From NCBI GenBank assembly GCA_965120415.1, contig CBCPNA010000012.1:1-20543 (forward strand): 20,543 nucleotides of DNA. The letters run 5' to 3'. Below the pieces are notes generated by a model, which was given only the letters and a program-made list of their open reading frames with translations, was not told where the DNA came from and did not search any database. Shown piece by piece: positions 6,893 to 15,802 of the stretch. The position numbers were made by a program, and so were the translations under genes. The first letter of the stretch is position 1, and each line of letters opens with the position of its first letter. The stretch is from CBCPNA01 sp965120415. Lineage in GTDB: Bacteria > Bacillota > Clostridia > Lachnospirales > CAG-274.

Positions 6893-8944
6893 TTAAAGTG
6901 CTATAGAGTTTTGTTCAAAATCAAAAAAGTTATTTATGTACTGTTTTAATTTTAAATTATTTTGGCTTGTAAGGTTAGGGTCTTGCAAAAAGATATCGTT
7001 GCAAGCCTCTTGTACTAATTTTAAAGTTTTAGCATCATTATAAAGGTTAGCTATTTTTAAAGCAGGTAGCCCATGTTGCCTTGTACCAAAAAAGTCTCCT
7101 GGTCCTCTAATTTCTAAATCTTTTTCGCTCAAAACACTGCCGCTAGAATATTCTACCATAGCTTTTAACCTTTCTTTAGTAATTTCGCTTTTTGTATCGC
7201 TTATCAAGATACAATAAGATTTAAAGCTACTTCTCCCAACACGCCCTCTAAGCTGATGAAGCTGCGCTATACCAAATCTTTCGGCATTTTCTATAACCAT
7301 AATTGTTGCGTTAGGTACATTTATACCAACCTCTATAACAGTTGTTGCGACTAATATATCTATTTGTCCATTTGTAAACTTTTCCATCACCTCTTCTTTA
7401 AGCTCATTTTTCATTTTACCGTGGATACATGCTACAGAATAGTTTTTAAATATTTCTGTTTTTAAAGTTTCTGTATATTCTAAAACAGATTTTAATTCTA
7501 GCGTTTCGCTTTCTTCTATTAAAGGGCATACAATGTAAGTTTGTTTTTTATCTTCGGCATTTTTTTTGATAAAAGTGTATATTCTATCCATATAAGAAGA
7601 ATTAACAAGAAATGTATCAATAACTTGCCTACCTTTAGGCATTTCATCTATAATAGATATGTCTAAATCACCGTATAAAATAAGGGCTAAAGTACGAGGT
7701 ATAGGAGTTGCTGTCATAACAATATTATGTGGATTATTACCTTTAAAAGATAAAAGATTACGCTGTACAACACCAAATCTATGTTGTTCATCTGTAATAG
7801 TAAGCCCTAAATTTTTAAAATTAACCGTTTTTTGTATGATTGCATGTGTACCTATAACAACATTTGCGCTACCATCTTCTATCATTTCATAAAGCCTATC
7901 TTTTTCTTTCTTTTTTAAAGATGCAGATAAACAAACGCAATTATAACCAAGCTTTTCAAAAAGGGGGCTAAAGCTTTTTAAATGCTGCTTTGCTAAAACA
8001 TCTGTTGGTGCCATTATAGCAACTTGATAACCGTTTTTAACAAATATATAAGAAATAATTTGTGCTATAGCTGTTTTACCGGAGCCAACATCACCTTGTA
8101 TAAGCCTATGCATAACTTTATTTTTTAAATCTTCTTTTATTTCTTTTAAAACATTTTTTTGAGCATTTGTAAGGGTAAAAGGCAAAAGATTTATTATATC
8201 TTTATCTTCAAAATCTTTAATAATTATGTTATTTTCTTTTTGCTGAATAGAAGCTTTCATATTAAAAAGATACATTTGTAACAAAAATAATTCTTCAAAA
8301 ACAAGCCTTTCTCTTGCAGCATAAAAAGCATCTATATCTTTAGGAAAGTGTATATTTTCTATAGCAAATTCTCTATCGCATAAGCCGTACTTTTCTGTTA
8401 TTTCAGCTGGCAAAAATTCTTCTATTTGATTTTTAGCTATGCTTAGCGCCTCTTTAATAATAACTCTAAAAACTTTTTGCGATAATTTATATGTGGTTGG
8501 ATAAATAGGCACAATTCTTCCACCAGATAGAGGAGCATTTGCATTTAAAGCTTCATATTCAGGCGATTCTAGCTGGATATCACCAAATTTTTCTATAATT
8601 TTACCCGTAAAGATATATTCTTTATTTTTAACTAGCGTGTTTTTTAAATATTCTTGATTAAACCATACGACATTTAAAAAACCTGTACCATCACTTATAC
8701 TAACTTTTATAATTTTTAGATTTTTTGTATTTAAAACTTGAGGTTCTGATATAATTTTGCCTTTAACAGTATTTGTTTCATTTATTATAACATTATTTAT
8801 ATTTATTACATCACTTCTATCTTCATGGGTACGTGGAAAATATTCTAGCAAATCTTTAATTTTAAATATACCAAGCCGTTGTAGCATTTTTAGCCTTACC
8901 TTGCCAACACTTTTTATATTAGAAACATTATCATAAAGAAACAT
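6893..8944 (-). CDS. recG: ATP-dependent DNA helicase RecG
   Basis: The 683-residue length is normal for RecG. The N-terminal wedge/OB region (about 60-150) binds branched DNA. Walker A GDVGSGKT is at residues 284-291, the DExH box is DEQH at 385-388, and motif III is TATPIPRT. The C-terminal helicase half has IEVGINVPNAT and QLHQLRGRVGRS, with the RecG-type tail ending in EIRGPGDFFGTRQHG. RecG remodels stalled replication forks and Holliday junctions. The start follows AAGGGGTG and lies 14 bases after the fakA stop. The fakA-recG order is the conserved one seen in many Firmicutes. Confidence 0.97.
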   Translation of the reverse strand: MFLYDNVSNIKSVGKVRLKMLQRLGIFKIKDLLEYFPRTHEDRSDVININNVIINETNTVKGKIISEPQVLNTKNLKIIKVSISDGTGFLNVVWFNQEYLKNTLVKNKEYIFTGKIIEKFGDIQLESPEYEALNANAPLSGGRIVPIYPTTYKLSQKVFRVIIKEALSIAKNQIEEFLPAEITEKYGLCDREFAIENIHFPKDIDAFYAARERLVFEELFLLQMYLFNMKASIQQKENNIIIKDFEDKDIINLLPFTLTNAQKNVLKEIKEDLKNKVMHRLIQGDVGSGKTAIAQIISYIFVKNGYQVAIMAPTDVLAKQHLKSFSPLFEKLGYNCVCLSASLKKKEKDRLYEMIEDGSANVVIGTHAIIQKTVNFKNLGLTITDEQHRFGVVQRNLLSFKGNNPHNIVMTATPIPRTLALILYGDLDISIIDEMPKGRQVIDTFLVNSSYMDRIYTFIKKNAEDKKQTYIVCPLIEESETLELKSVLEYTETLKTEIFKNYSVACIHGKMKNELKEEVMEKFTNGQIDILVATTVIEVGINVPNATIMVIENAERFGIAQLHQLRGRVGRSSFKSYCILISDTKSEITKERLKAMVEYSSGSVLSEKDLEIRGPGDFFGTRQHGLPALKIANLYNDAKTLKLVQEACNDIFLQDPNLTSQNNLKLKQYINNFFDFEQNSIAL

Positions 8945-8958
8945 TATATCACCCCTTG

Positions 8959-10551
8959 CTATTCTAAAGATATAAGAAAAGGGTATAAAGGCTGATTTCC
9001 TTCTATAAGCTCCATCTCAAAATCTTGATAATCTTTTTTAAGGCTTTTGTATATGTTTAAAGCATCTTCTTTTTTAATATCTTTGCCGTAATATATAGTT
9101 AAAAATGAAGAAAGGCTATTTTGGCTTTTTAGATTATCTATAGCAAACTTTAACGTTTGCAAAATATTTTTGGAAGTAAATAAAATTTCATTTTTTATTA
9201 TAGCTATATAATTATTTTGTTTAATATTTAGATTATTAAATATTGTATCTTTTTGAGCTATAGATATTTCTGCTGTGAGAGAAATAGTGATAGCATTTTT
9301 AATATTATTTATATTTTGCTCTAAAGGGTCAGAATCTAAAAAGCTAACAAGGGCTATATAAGCTTGCAAAATATTTGTTGTTTCAAAAACGATAATATTT
9401 TTGCTATTGGATAAATTTTGAGCTTGTTTTGCAGCTAAAATAACATTTTTGTTATTAGGGAATATAAAAATGTTATCTGCATTTACATTATCTATAGCGT
9501 TTGTAATATCTTCTACAGAAGGATTTAAAATTTCTTCACATTTTATTAAATAATCGATATTTAATTCTTCAAAAATGTTATTAAGCCCTTTACCAAAAGA
9601 AACAGCAATAATGCCGTATTTTTTAGGCTTTTGGCTTTCTTTAGCATCTATAACATTGTTATGCTGGAATTTCATATTGTCAATCTTGATATTGTTTAAT
9701 TCTCCGTATTGTAAAGCCTTTTGTAAAACAGCACCTGGATTATTCGTATGTACATGCACTTTAACTAAATTTTCATCCATAACCAAAACGATAGAATCTC
9801 CTATAGAATTTAAAAATTGTTTGAATAAATGTTTATCAAAATGATTTTTTATATTTATAAAAAATTCGGTACAATAGATATATTTTATATCTTCTGTAAA
9901 TATAGCAGGCTTATTATTAGATGATATATCTTCTAATAATATAGGGGGGCTATCTTTTAAAATAGCGCCTTCTAAAATGGTTAAAAGCCCTTTAGCTCCA
10001 GCATCAACAACATTTGTATCTTTAAGCTTAGGGAGCATATCTTTTGTTCTTTGTAAAATAATGCTACCATGTTCTATAACAATATTTAGCATTTGTATTA
10101 CGTCTAGGGTATTGTGGCAAGCTTCATTAGCCTTTTTAGCAAGTTCTTTAACCATTGTTAATATTGTGCCTTCTTTTGGGGCTAAAACAGCTGCATATGC
10201 TGCTTCTTCTGCTGCTTTAAAGGCATTTGCTATATCGATAGCATCAGCCTCTTTTTTGCCCTCTAGCCCTTTAGCAAACCCTCTAAATATTTGAGAAAGG
10301 ATAACTCCAGAATTGCCCCTTGCGCCCTTTAAACAAGCATCAGAAACAATTTTAGAAACAGTAGATATATCTAAATCTTCTATATTTTGTATAGCTTTAA
10401 AAGCCTCTAGCATAGTAAGATACATATTTGTACCAGTATCGCCATCAGGCACCGGAAAGACATTTAAAGAATCTATTAAATCTTTATTTTGTTTTAAATT
10501 TTGGGTTGCAAAGATGATAAAATTTTTAAATTTAATTCCGTCTATGTTCAT
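8959..10551 (-). CDS. fakA: Fatty acid kinase subunit FakA (DAK2 / YloV family)
   Basis: The 530 residues have the FakA layout: a DAK2-type kinase domain (about 1-200), a middle domain, and a C-terminal DegV-like fold. Motifs visible are PVPDGDTGTNM (33-43), with D36 and D38 as the likely Mg ligands, GARGNSG (77-83), DAGAKG (183-188), and C227 with HVH (266-268), the positions expected for the middle-domain zinc-type site. FakA phosphorylates fatty acids held by a separate FakB (DegV-family) carrier, feeding them to PlsX/PlsY for phospholipid synthesis. No fakB is in the window. It is first in the operon, just behind a strong promoter (10611-10639), with AAGGAG before the start. The yloU/asp23-like gene that often precedes it in Firmicutes is missing. 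Confidence 0.9.
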   Translation of the reverse strand: MNIDGIKFKNFIIFATQNLKQNKDLIDSLNVFPVPDGDTGTNMYLTMLEAFKAIQNIEDLDISTVSKIVSDACLKGARGNSGVILSQIFRGFAKGLEGKKEADAIDIANAFKAAEEAAYAAVLAPKEGTILTMVKELAKKANEACHNTLDVIQMLNIVIEHGSIILQRTKDMLPKLKDTNVVDAGAKGLLTILEGAILKDSPPILLEDISSNNKPAIFTEDIKYIYCTEFFINIKNHFDKHLFKQFLNSIGDSIVLVMDENLVKVHVHTNNPGAVLQKALQYGELNNIKIDNMKFQHNNVIDAKESQKPKKYGIIAVSFGKGLNNIFEELNIDYLIKCEEILNPSVEDITNAIDNVNADNIFIFPNNKNVILAAKQAQNLSNSKNIIVFETTNILQAYIALVSFLDSDPLEQNINNIKNAITISLTAEISIAQKDTIFNNLNIKQNNYIAIIKNEILFTSKNILQTLKFAIDNLKSQNSLSSFLTIYYGKDIKKEDALNIYKSLKKDYQDFEMELIEGNQPLYPFLISLE

Positions 10552-10610
10552 TATAATGCTCCTTATAAATAATATATATTATTTTATAGCTTTAAATTAT
10601 CTTTTATTTA

Positions 10611-10639
10611 ATTATACACTATAGTATAACAAGTTGCAA
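10611..10639 (-). promoter_or_regulatory. Promoter of the fakA-recG-tkt-yhhQ operon
   Basis: On the minus strand, TTGCAA (10634-10639) and TATAAT (10611-10616) are 17 bases apart. The leader of about 50 bases ends in AAGGAG. No inverted repeat typical of FapR or another named regulator is obvious. Confidence 0.78.
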
Positions 10640-10741
10640 TTTTAATTTAAAAATAATAATTATTTTTATATTATTTCATACTTAAAAAAATAAAACTTTT
10701 TAAATTTTAAATGTGTAAAGTTTTTAAGCAGTATTTTTATA

Positions 10742-10779
10742 CAAAAAATGGCCAAGCCTTCTGATAAAAGCTTAGCCAT
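10742..10779 (-). terminator. Terminator of the small Cys/Gly-rich gene
   Basis: On the minus strand TGGCTAAGC pairs with GCTTGGCCA (one G-U pair) and is followed by a run of six T. It lies about 23 bases after the stop at 10802. Confidence 0.85.
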
Positions 10780-10801
10780 AGGAGCTTTATCTTAATTTAT
10801 T

Positions 10802-11107
10802 TTATATAGCGTTGTGTGTAAAGCTTGCTATTTTACAAATAGGAATTTCTGTAACAGAGCCTAAAAAGTTACCATAGCCATTACCACAACCACAACTATT
10901 ACCATATCTATTATAACCGCTACAATTAGAGCCAAGTGGGCAACTAGGCGCTGCTCCAATATTTGTTATAAGCTTTACATAATTTTCATTAACAGATGCT
11001 AATACCCCTGTAAAACCATCTCCAGAAAGCCCACCGCTTGTTGTAAATATAGTAACAGTTTGCCCTATATATCTTACTAAACTCTCTAATAAAGACATTT
11101 CATGCAT
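10802..11107 (-). CDS. Small Cys/Gly/Asn-rich protein of unknown function, possibly spore-associated
   Basis: I place the start at 11107 (MHEMSLLESL), as the in-frame ATG six codons earlier overlaps the GGGGG ribosome binding site. MSLLESL at 11098 is an alternative start. The product is 101 residues. The first half (YIGQTVTIFTTSGGLSGDGF) looks like a compact beta-barrel of the Sm/PRC type. It is followed by a low-complexity stretch rich in Gly, Asn, Tyr and Cys (residues about 55-80, four Cys), and a closing LGSVTEIP segment. I recall similar short proteins in Clostridia without an assigned function. The composition and the CATANNNTA-like sequence upstream fit a spore coat or mother-cell product, but this is inference. 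It is monocistronic with its own terminator. Confidence 0.7.
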   Translation of the reverse strand: MHEMSLLESLVRYIGQTVTIFTTSGGLSGDGFTGVLASVNENYVKLITNIGAAPSCPLGSNCSGYNRYGNSCGCGNGYGNFLGSVTEIPICKIASFTHNAI

Positions 11108-11135
11108 TTTTTGTCCCCCTTTCAATTTGTTATAC

Positions 11136-11144
11136 TTTATATTA
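11136..11144 (-). promoter_or_regulatory. Possible sporulation (sigma-E/K) -10 element
   Basis: On the minus strand the sequence CATAATATA fits CATANNNTA, the -10 consensus of mother-cell sigma factors. An AC dinucleotide lies 17 bases upstream, as loosely expected for sigma-K. The match is short and in AT-rich DNA, so it is only suggestive. The position is approximate to within a few bases. Confidence 0.3.
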
Positions 11145-11335
11145 TGTATATAGAGTATTTTGGGTTACAAAAAATGCTTGTATATAGCCCCTTTTTTTGC
11201 ATACATAAAAGGGCATTTTCTTATAAAATTCCTATAAAATAGACAAAATCTACCCCCCTTTCGTTATGACTTATTATCAAAGCAAATATATTTATTTTGC
11301 TTTAGCCAAAATATTTTTATAAAATGCTTTTTATA

Positions 11336-12088
11336 TTAGTTCCATTTTCTTAATGTATTTATCATATATTTTTTTATATCCATTTTATATATTGTATCTA
11401 ATTTTTTAGAATTTAAAATATTTTCTGTTGTATCAAAAGCTTTTATTTCTCCATCATGCAAAAGCATTAGTTTTTTTGCAAAATTAATAGATAAATTTAT
11501 ATCATGAAAAACACTTATTATTAATTTATTTTCTTGTTTTGCCCATGTTTTTAAAAAATTTATAAATTCTATTTGATAGTTTAAATCTAAATGGTTAGTC
11601 GGCTCATCAAGCAAAATAATATTTGTATCTTGCGCTATTACTTTTGCCAAAAAAACACGTTGCAGCTGCCCTCCAGAAAGGCTTGTTATATTTCTATCTT
11701 TTATATTATATATTTGTGCTATTTTTAGAGCGTTATTTACCTTTTTTATATCTTCTTCGCTATTATTAAAAGGGCTATTTGAATATATGTATCTCCCCAT
11801 CATAACAATTTCAAATACTGTGTAATTAAAGTGCATATAATTAATTTGAGAAAGCATTGTTATTTCTTTTGCTAGCTTTTTTCTTTTATATAGCTTTATA
11901 TCTTTATTTTTTAAAAATATTTTACCGTTATAACCTATAATATTAGCAAAAGCTTTTAAAAGTGTTGTTTTACCACATCCGTTACAACCTATTAAGGCTA
12001 TATTTTCTATTTTATTAATTTCAAAATTAATATTTTTTAAAACTTCTTTTTTATTATAATATACAGAAACATTTTCAAATTTTATCAT
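11336..12088 (-). CDS. ABC importer ATP-binding protein (FecE/BtuD type)
   Basis: A 250-residue ATPase. Walker A GCNGCGKT is at residues 34-41, signature LSGGQ at 137-141, Walker B IILLDEP at about 158-163 and the switch histidine at 195 (VFHDINLS). It powers uptake with the permease and binding protein encoded directly upstream (gap of 4 bases to the permease gene). Proteins of this branch serve ferric siderophores, haem or cobalamin, and the sequence alone does not separate these. It is the last gene of the operon. No convincing terminator follows, although an inverted repeat AAAGCAAA/TTTTGCTTT occurs at about 11279-11303. Confidence 0.92.
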   Translation of the reverse strand: MIKFENVSVYYNKKEVLKNINFEINKIENIALIGCNGCGKTTLLKAFANIIGYNGKIFLKNKDIKLYKRKKLAKEITMLSQINYMHFNYTVFEIVMMGRYIYSNSPFNNSEEDIKKVNNALKIAQIYNIKDRNITSLSGGQLQRVFLAKVIAQDTNIILLDEPTNHLDLNYQIEFINFLKTWAKQENKLIISVFHDINLSINFAKKLMLLHDGEIKAFDTTENILNSKKLDTIYKMDIKKYMINTLRKWN

Positions 12089-12092
12089 ATAT

Positions 12093-13094
12093 TTATTTCC
12101 TTTTGCTAAAATATAAATAAATAAAAAATGGTGCGCCTATAAAAGAGGTTATAGCCCCAACAGGTAGCTCTAAAGGCGATATAATCGTTCTTGCTATTAA
12201 ATCAGCCAAAACCATAAACGCTCCAGCCAAAAATACGCTGGATATTAAAACATATCTATTATCTGCTCCAAAAAGCCTTCTTGCTATATGTGGTATAAAT
12301 AAGTCTACAAAGCCTATTACCCCAGCTATAGATATAATGGCTCCAGTTAATAAAGCAGAAATAGAAAGAAGTATCCATTTTACCCTTTTTACCATAACCC
12401 CTAAAAGCATAGCCTCTTTATCGCCAAAAGCAAGTATATTCATTTCTTTAAAATATATTATAGCGATAAATAAACAAATTAAAATAATTATAGCTAAAGA
12501 TTTTAAATATACAGTATCTTTCATAGCAAAACTGCCCATTTGCCAATATACAATTGTTTTTAATTCTTCTTGTTTTAAATTAAGCATTATAGATAAAATA
12601 GCGTTTGCAAATAAAGAAAAGGCAAAGCCTATTAATATTATAGTATTATTTTGCATAGCCTTGTCTAGCTTATATGCCAAAAAAATAGATAAAAAAACTG
12701 TTAAAAAACTAGCCAAAAAACCCGCTATTTGTATAGTAAAAGCTCCAAAAATAGAAATATTAAAAAATAAAGCAAGGCAAGCCCCAACAGATGCTCCAGA
12801 AGATACCCCAAGGGTATAAGAAGATGCAAGAGGATTTTGTAAAACAGCTTGCGTAATAACCCCGCTTACCCCAAGCCCTGCCCCACACACAAAAGCAAGC
12901 AACGCCCTTGGTATCCTTATTTGTAGTATTATTGTTTCTGTATAATCTTGTATTTGTTTGTTACTAAATATTCTGCTTAAAATAATCTTTATAGTATCAA
13001 GAGGGGGTATATAAACGCTCCCTACCCCTACAGCAATAATTAAAACTAATATGCTAATTAAAATAATTATAACTAATTTAAACTTTTTTTGCAT
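12093..13094 (-). CDS. ABC importer permease (FecCD/BtuC family)
   Basis: The 333 residues are highly hydrophobic with about nine to ten membrane helices, which fits the FecCD family. Family features include RIPRALLAFVCGAGLGVSG near residue 60, ASSYTLGVSSGASVGA near 90, and GFVDLFIPHIARRLFG (about 264-279), the loop that contacts the ATPase. It forms a homodimeric channel with the ATPase encoded next. It begins two bases after the stop of the binding-protein gene, implying translational coupling. Substrate class (siderophore, haem or corrinoid) is not determined. Confidence 0.93.
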   Translation of the reverse strand: MQKKFKLVIIILISILVLIIAVGVGSVYIPPLDTIKIILSRIFSNKQIQDYTETIILQIRIPRALLAFVCGAGLGVSGVITQAVLQNPLASSYTLGVSSGASVGACLALFFNISIFGAFTIQIAGFLASFLTVFLSIFLAYKLDKAMQNNTIILIGFAFSLFANAILSIMLNLKQEELKTIVYWQMGSFAMKDTVYLKSLAIIILICLFIAIIYFKEMNILAFGDKEAMLLGVMVKRVKWILLSISALLTGAIISIAGVIGFVDLFIPHIARRLFGADNRYVLISSVFLAGAFMVLADLIARTIISPLELPVGAITSFIGAPFFIYLYFSKRK

Positions 13095-13096
13095 AA

Positions 13097-14038
13097 TTAA
13101 AAATCTATTTCTGGATATAGGGCTTCTGCTAATTGTTTAAAGGCAAAAATAGAATTTTCATTAGGTCTTGAGGAATAATTTGCATCTATTGCATAAACAC
13201 GGTCGTTTTTAACAGCGTTTATAGTCTGGAATTGGGCTCTAGCTTTTATTTCTTCTTCTGGATTTTCTATATATGTGGCGTTTGTAAAAATAATGTCGGG
13301 GTTTTTGGCAACTATTTGTTCTTCAGAAACGCTAATAAAACCACTAAATTCTTCAAAAATATTTTGTACAAAAAGTTTAGAAAGCATGTCATTTAAAAAT
13401 GTACCTTGTCCAAAAGAATAAGCCGAAGGAAGAGGAGAAATTTCAAAATAAACTGTTTGATTTTTGGCTAAATTGCTTTCTTCTATTTTATTTATAATGC
13501 TTTGCATTTCGTTTACATAGTCTGTTATAATCTGCTCTGCCCTATCTTCTTTATTTGTAATTTTGCCTATAAACTCTATATCTTCTAATATAGCCTCTAC
13601 GCTTTCTGAGGTAGGTATACATGTAATTATTATATCATTAAGCACACTGTAAGATGAGTCGATTTGGCTCATATCTGTTGTAAAAATAATATCTGGAGCT
13701 AATGCTATTATTTGCTCTATATCTGGATTTAGCATATCAAAAGTGATTATATTTTCTGTGCTAATTCCTTCTATATCTAAAGAATTTGTATCGACAGCTA
13801 TTATATTATCCAAAAGCCCAAGGTCAATAAGCGTTTCTGTTATAGAAGGGGCTAAAGATACTATCTTTTCTACCTTTTGGGGCATTTGTATTTCATTACC
13901 AGCTCTATCTATAATAGTATTTTGTACTGTTGTTTGTGGGGTTACGTCACTTTTATTATTTATATTTAAACCCAAAAATACTAAAAAAATTAATAAAATA
14001 ATAATAAATAATAAAGCTACTTTTTTAAAAATCTTCAT
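13097..14038 (-). CDS. Substrate-binding protein of the ABC importer (BtuF/FecB type), no lipobox
   Basis: The 313-residue class III binding protein has a basic N-terminus and one long hydrophobic segment (residues 7-25). DRAGNEIQMPQKVEKIVSLA then begins the first lobe. The SLAPSITETLIDLG motif resembles BtuF-like corrinoid binders more than typical siderophore binders, but that is a soft clue. Gram-positive members are normally lipoproteins; here there is no cysteine in or after the hydrophobic segment, and the only cysteine visible is internal (IITCIP). The protein may instead be held by an uncleaved N-terminal helix. GGAG precedes the start. It is first in the operon behind a good promoter, whose leader is too short for a cobalamin riboswitch. 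Confidence 0.88.
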   Translation of the reverse strand: MKIFKKVALLFIIILLIFLVFLGLNINNKSDVTPQTTVQNTIIDRAGNEIQMPQKVEKIVSLAPSITETLIDLGLLDNIIAVDTNSLDIEGISTENIITFDMLNPDIEQIIALAPDIIFTTDMSQIDSSYSVLNDIIITCIPTSESVEAILEDIEFIGKITNKEDRAEQIITDYVNEMQSIINKIEESNLAKNQTVYFEISPLPSAYSFGQGTFLNDMLSKLFVQNIFEEFSGFISVSEEQIVAKNPDIIFTNATYIENPEEEIKARAQFQTINAVKNDRVYAIDANYSSRPNENSIFAFKQLAEALYPEIDF

Positions 14039-14076
14039 AAAAATCTCCTAAATAAAAACAATTATCGCTTTAAGCT

Positions 14077-14105
14077 ATTATATCATTTTTATTTTAATTT
14101 TGCAA
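14077..14105 (-). promoter_or_regulatory. Promoter of the ABC importer operon
   Basis: On the minus strand, TTGCAA (14100-14105) and TATAAT (14077-14082) are 17 bases apart, about 38 bases before the start codon at 14038. It lies back-to-back with the sipL promoter. Confidence 0.8.
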
Positions 14106-14129
14106 TAAAGCTTATTTGTACAAAATTAT

Positions 14130-14157
14130 TAATATTTTAAAATATTTTTCATATATT
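14130..14157 (+). promoter_or_regulatory. Likely sigma-E promoter of sipL
   Basis: TAATATT (14130-14136), a 13-base spacer and CATATATT (14150-14157) resemble the sigma-E consensus (KMATATT ... CATACAAT). It lies 31 bases before the sipL start codon. sipL of Clostridioides difficile belongs to the sigma-E regulon, which supports the reading. The AT-rich background weakens it. Confidence 0.5.
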
Positions 14158-14187
14158 TTTATAAATGTATTAAAAAAGGAGCAATAT

Positions 14188-15753
14188 ATGGAAGTATTAA
14201 AAAATCAAATTTCTATAGATAAAAAAATAGCAAAAGAAAGCACACAAATTTTGGTTGAAGGCGATATTATTGTACCAGATTTTAAGCCCGATATAGAAAG
14301 CCTTTTAGAAGTAACAGCAAATGCTTATATAGATAATAAAGAAATACATAATGAAAGGATAAATTTTAAAGGAGATATAAATATAAATATTTTGTTTTTA
14401 GCCAAAAACGATAATAATTCTATATATAATATAGAAACTACATATCCTATAAATGATTTTATAAGCATAGAAAATATAGATAAATCTATGAATATTTTTA
14501 CAAAATGTAATGTTAAAAATCTTGATTATAAACTCATTAACGATAGAAAAGTCAATTTTAGAATTGTTTTAGAAATTTTTTATGAAGTTTTTGGTAAAGA
14601 AAGTTTTGAAATAGTTACAGAAATTAATGAAATACCAAAAGAACAATTAAAAAAGTCAAATTTTAATATAAATAAAATCATTTGCCTAAAATTTGATAAA
14701 TTTAATATTAAAGATGAGCTAGCTATACCTCCAGGTAAGCCTGCTATAAAAGAAATTTTATCTTGCAATTTAAATATTGTTAATAAAGATATAAAAGTAT
14801 TAAATGACAAAATAAATATTTTGGGCAATATTAAAACAGATATACTTTACAAAAGCGATGAAATAGGCGAAATACCTATATATTTTGAACAAAATATCCC
14901 CTTTAATGGTTCTATAGAAACAGAAGGTACAACAGATAATATGATAGCAGATGTATTTTTAAATATACAAAACAAAAATATAAAAGTGATAGAAAATGAA
15001 AATAATGAAAGCAAAAATATAGCTATAGATATATTTGTCGGTTGCAATATAAAAATTACTAATGAAGAAGAGGTAGAAATTTTAGAAGATGCTTATATTT
15101 TAAATAAAAAAATAGAAATTACAAAAAATACAGAAAACTATTCTTCTTTTGTTTGTAAAAATATAAGCCAAGTACAAATTAAAGAAATGGCTAAATTAAC
15201 TGAAGATACACCCCCTATTTTGCAAGTTGTTAAAATATATGCAAACCCTATACTTGATAATTTTCAAATATTGGAAGATAGCCTTTTAGCCGAAGGCGTT
15301 TTAGAGTGCAATTTGTTATATATAACAAACGATAATAATATACCTATATATTCTTATACATCTATAGTGCCTTTTAGCCAAAAAATAGAGGCAAACGGCA
15401 CAAGCCCTATAGATTCTGACGTTAGCCTAAATATTAATTTAGAATATGCTAATGTAAATATGCTTTCTGATAAAGATTTTGAAATTAGAGGGGCTTTAAA
15501 CATTGAAGTAGCTGTTTTTAAGCAAAAAAACTTACCTTTTATTGTAGATTTTGCTATAGAAGATATGGATGAAGAAACGCTTAATAATATAGGTAGCATG
15601 AATATATATGTTGTACAAAAAGGCGACACTCTTTGGCAACTTGCCAAAAATTTTAATACAACAATAAACGATATAAAAGAGCTTAATAATATAGAAGAAG
15701 ATGATTTTATATATCCAGGGCAAAAACTGCTTATATTAAAAAAAGTTTGCTAA
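14188..15753 (+). CDS. sipL: SipL-type spore coat morphogenetic protein (SPOCS + LysM)
   Basis: I choose the ATG at 14188 (MEVLKNQISIDKKIAKESTQ) because AAAAAGGAG lies just upstream; an earlier in-frame ATG at 14116 would add 24 residues and lies upstream of the likely promoter. The product has 521 residues. It contains repeated DUF3794/SPOCS domains, with recognisable IxVPxxKPDI-like starts (IIVPDFKPDIESLLEV near residue 28) and a later copy beginning LAIPPGKPAIKEIL. A C-terminal LysM domain (YVVQKGDTLWQLAKNFNTTI onward) covers about the last 48 residues. This is the layout and length of C. difficile SipL, which binds SpoIVA through its LysM domain to anchor the coat on the forespore. It indicates an endospore former. 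Confidence 0.88.
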   Translation: MEVLKNQISIDKKIAKESTQILVEGDIIVPDFKPDIESLLEVTANAYIDNKEIHNERINFKGDININILFLAKNDNNSIYNIETTYPINDFISIENIDKSMNIFTKCNVKNLDYKLINDRKVNFRIVLEIFYEVFGKESFEIVTEINEIPKEQLKKSNFNINKIICLKFDKFNIKDELAIPPGKPAIKEILSCNLNIVNKDIKVLNDKINILGNIKTDILYKSDEIGEIPIYFEQNIPFNGSIETEGTTDNMIADVFLNIQNKNIKVIENENNESKNIAIDIFVGCNIKITNEEEVEILEDAYILNKKIEITKNTENYSSFVCKNISQVQIKEMAKLTEDTPPILQVVKIYANPILDNFQILEDSLLAEGVLECNLLYITNDNNIPIYSYTSIVPFSQKIEANGTSPIDSDVSLNINLEYANVNMLSDKDFEIRGALNIEVAVFKQKNLPFIVDFAIEDMDEETLNNIGSMNIYVVQKGDTLWQLAKNFNTTINDIKELNNIEEDDFIYPGQKLLILKKVC

Positions 15754-15759
15754 AATTTT

Positions 15760-15796
15760 GTAAACTATAGAATAAAATCTATAGTTTACTTTTTAT
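15760..15796 (+). terminator. Terminator of sipL
   Basis: A perfect 12-base stem, GTAAACTATAGA with TCTATAGTTTAC, with a six-base loop, followed by TTTTTATTTTTT. It lies 6 bases after the stop. On the minus strand it has a poorer T-tail but could also end the convergent cls transcript. Confidence 0.92.
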
Positions 15797-15802
15797 TTTT
15801 TA

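Noticed and set aside
11140..11235. Minus-strand ORF of 24 codons beginning MPFYVC
   Set aside because: The possible ribosome binding site is too far away, and there is no paralogue or conserved context.
14039..14077. Cobalamin riboswitch in front of the ABC importer operon
   Set aside because: The leader is under 45 bases, too short for a cobalamin riboswitch, and no matching conserved box is seen.
14580..15723. Several minus-strand open frames within sipL
   Set aside because: They are antisense shadows of a well-supported gene and lack ribosome binding sites.
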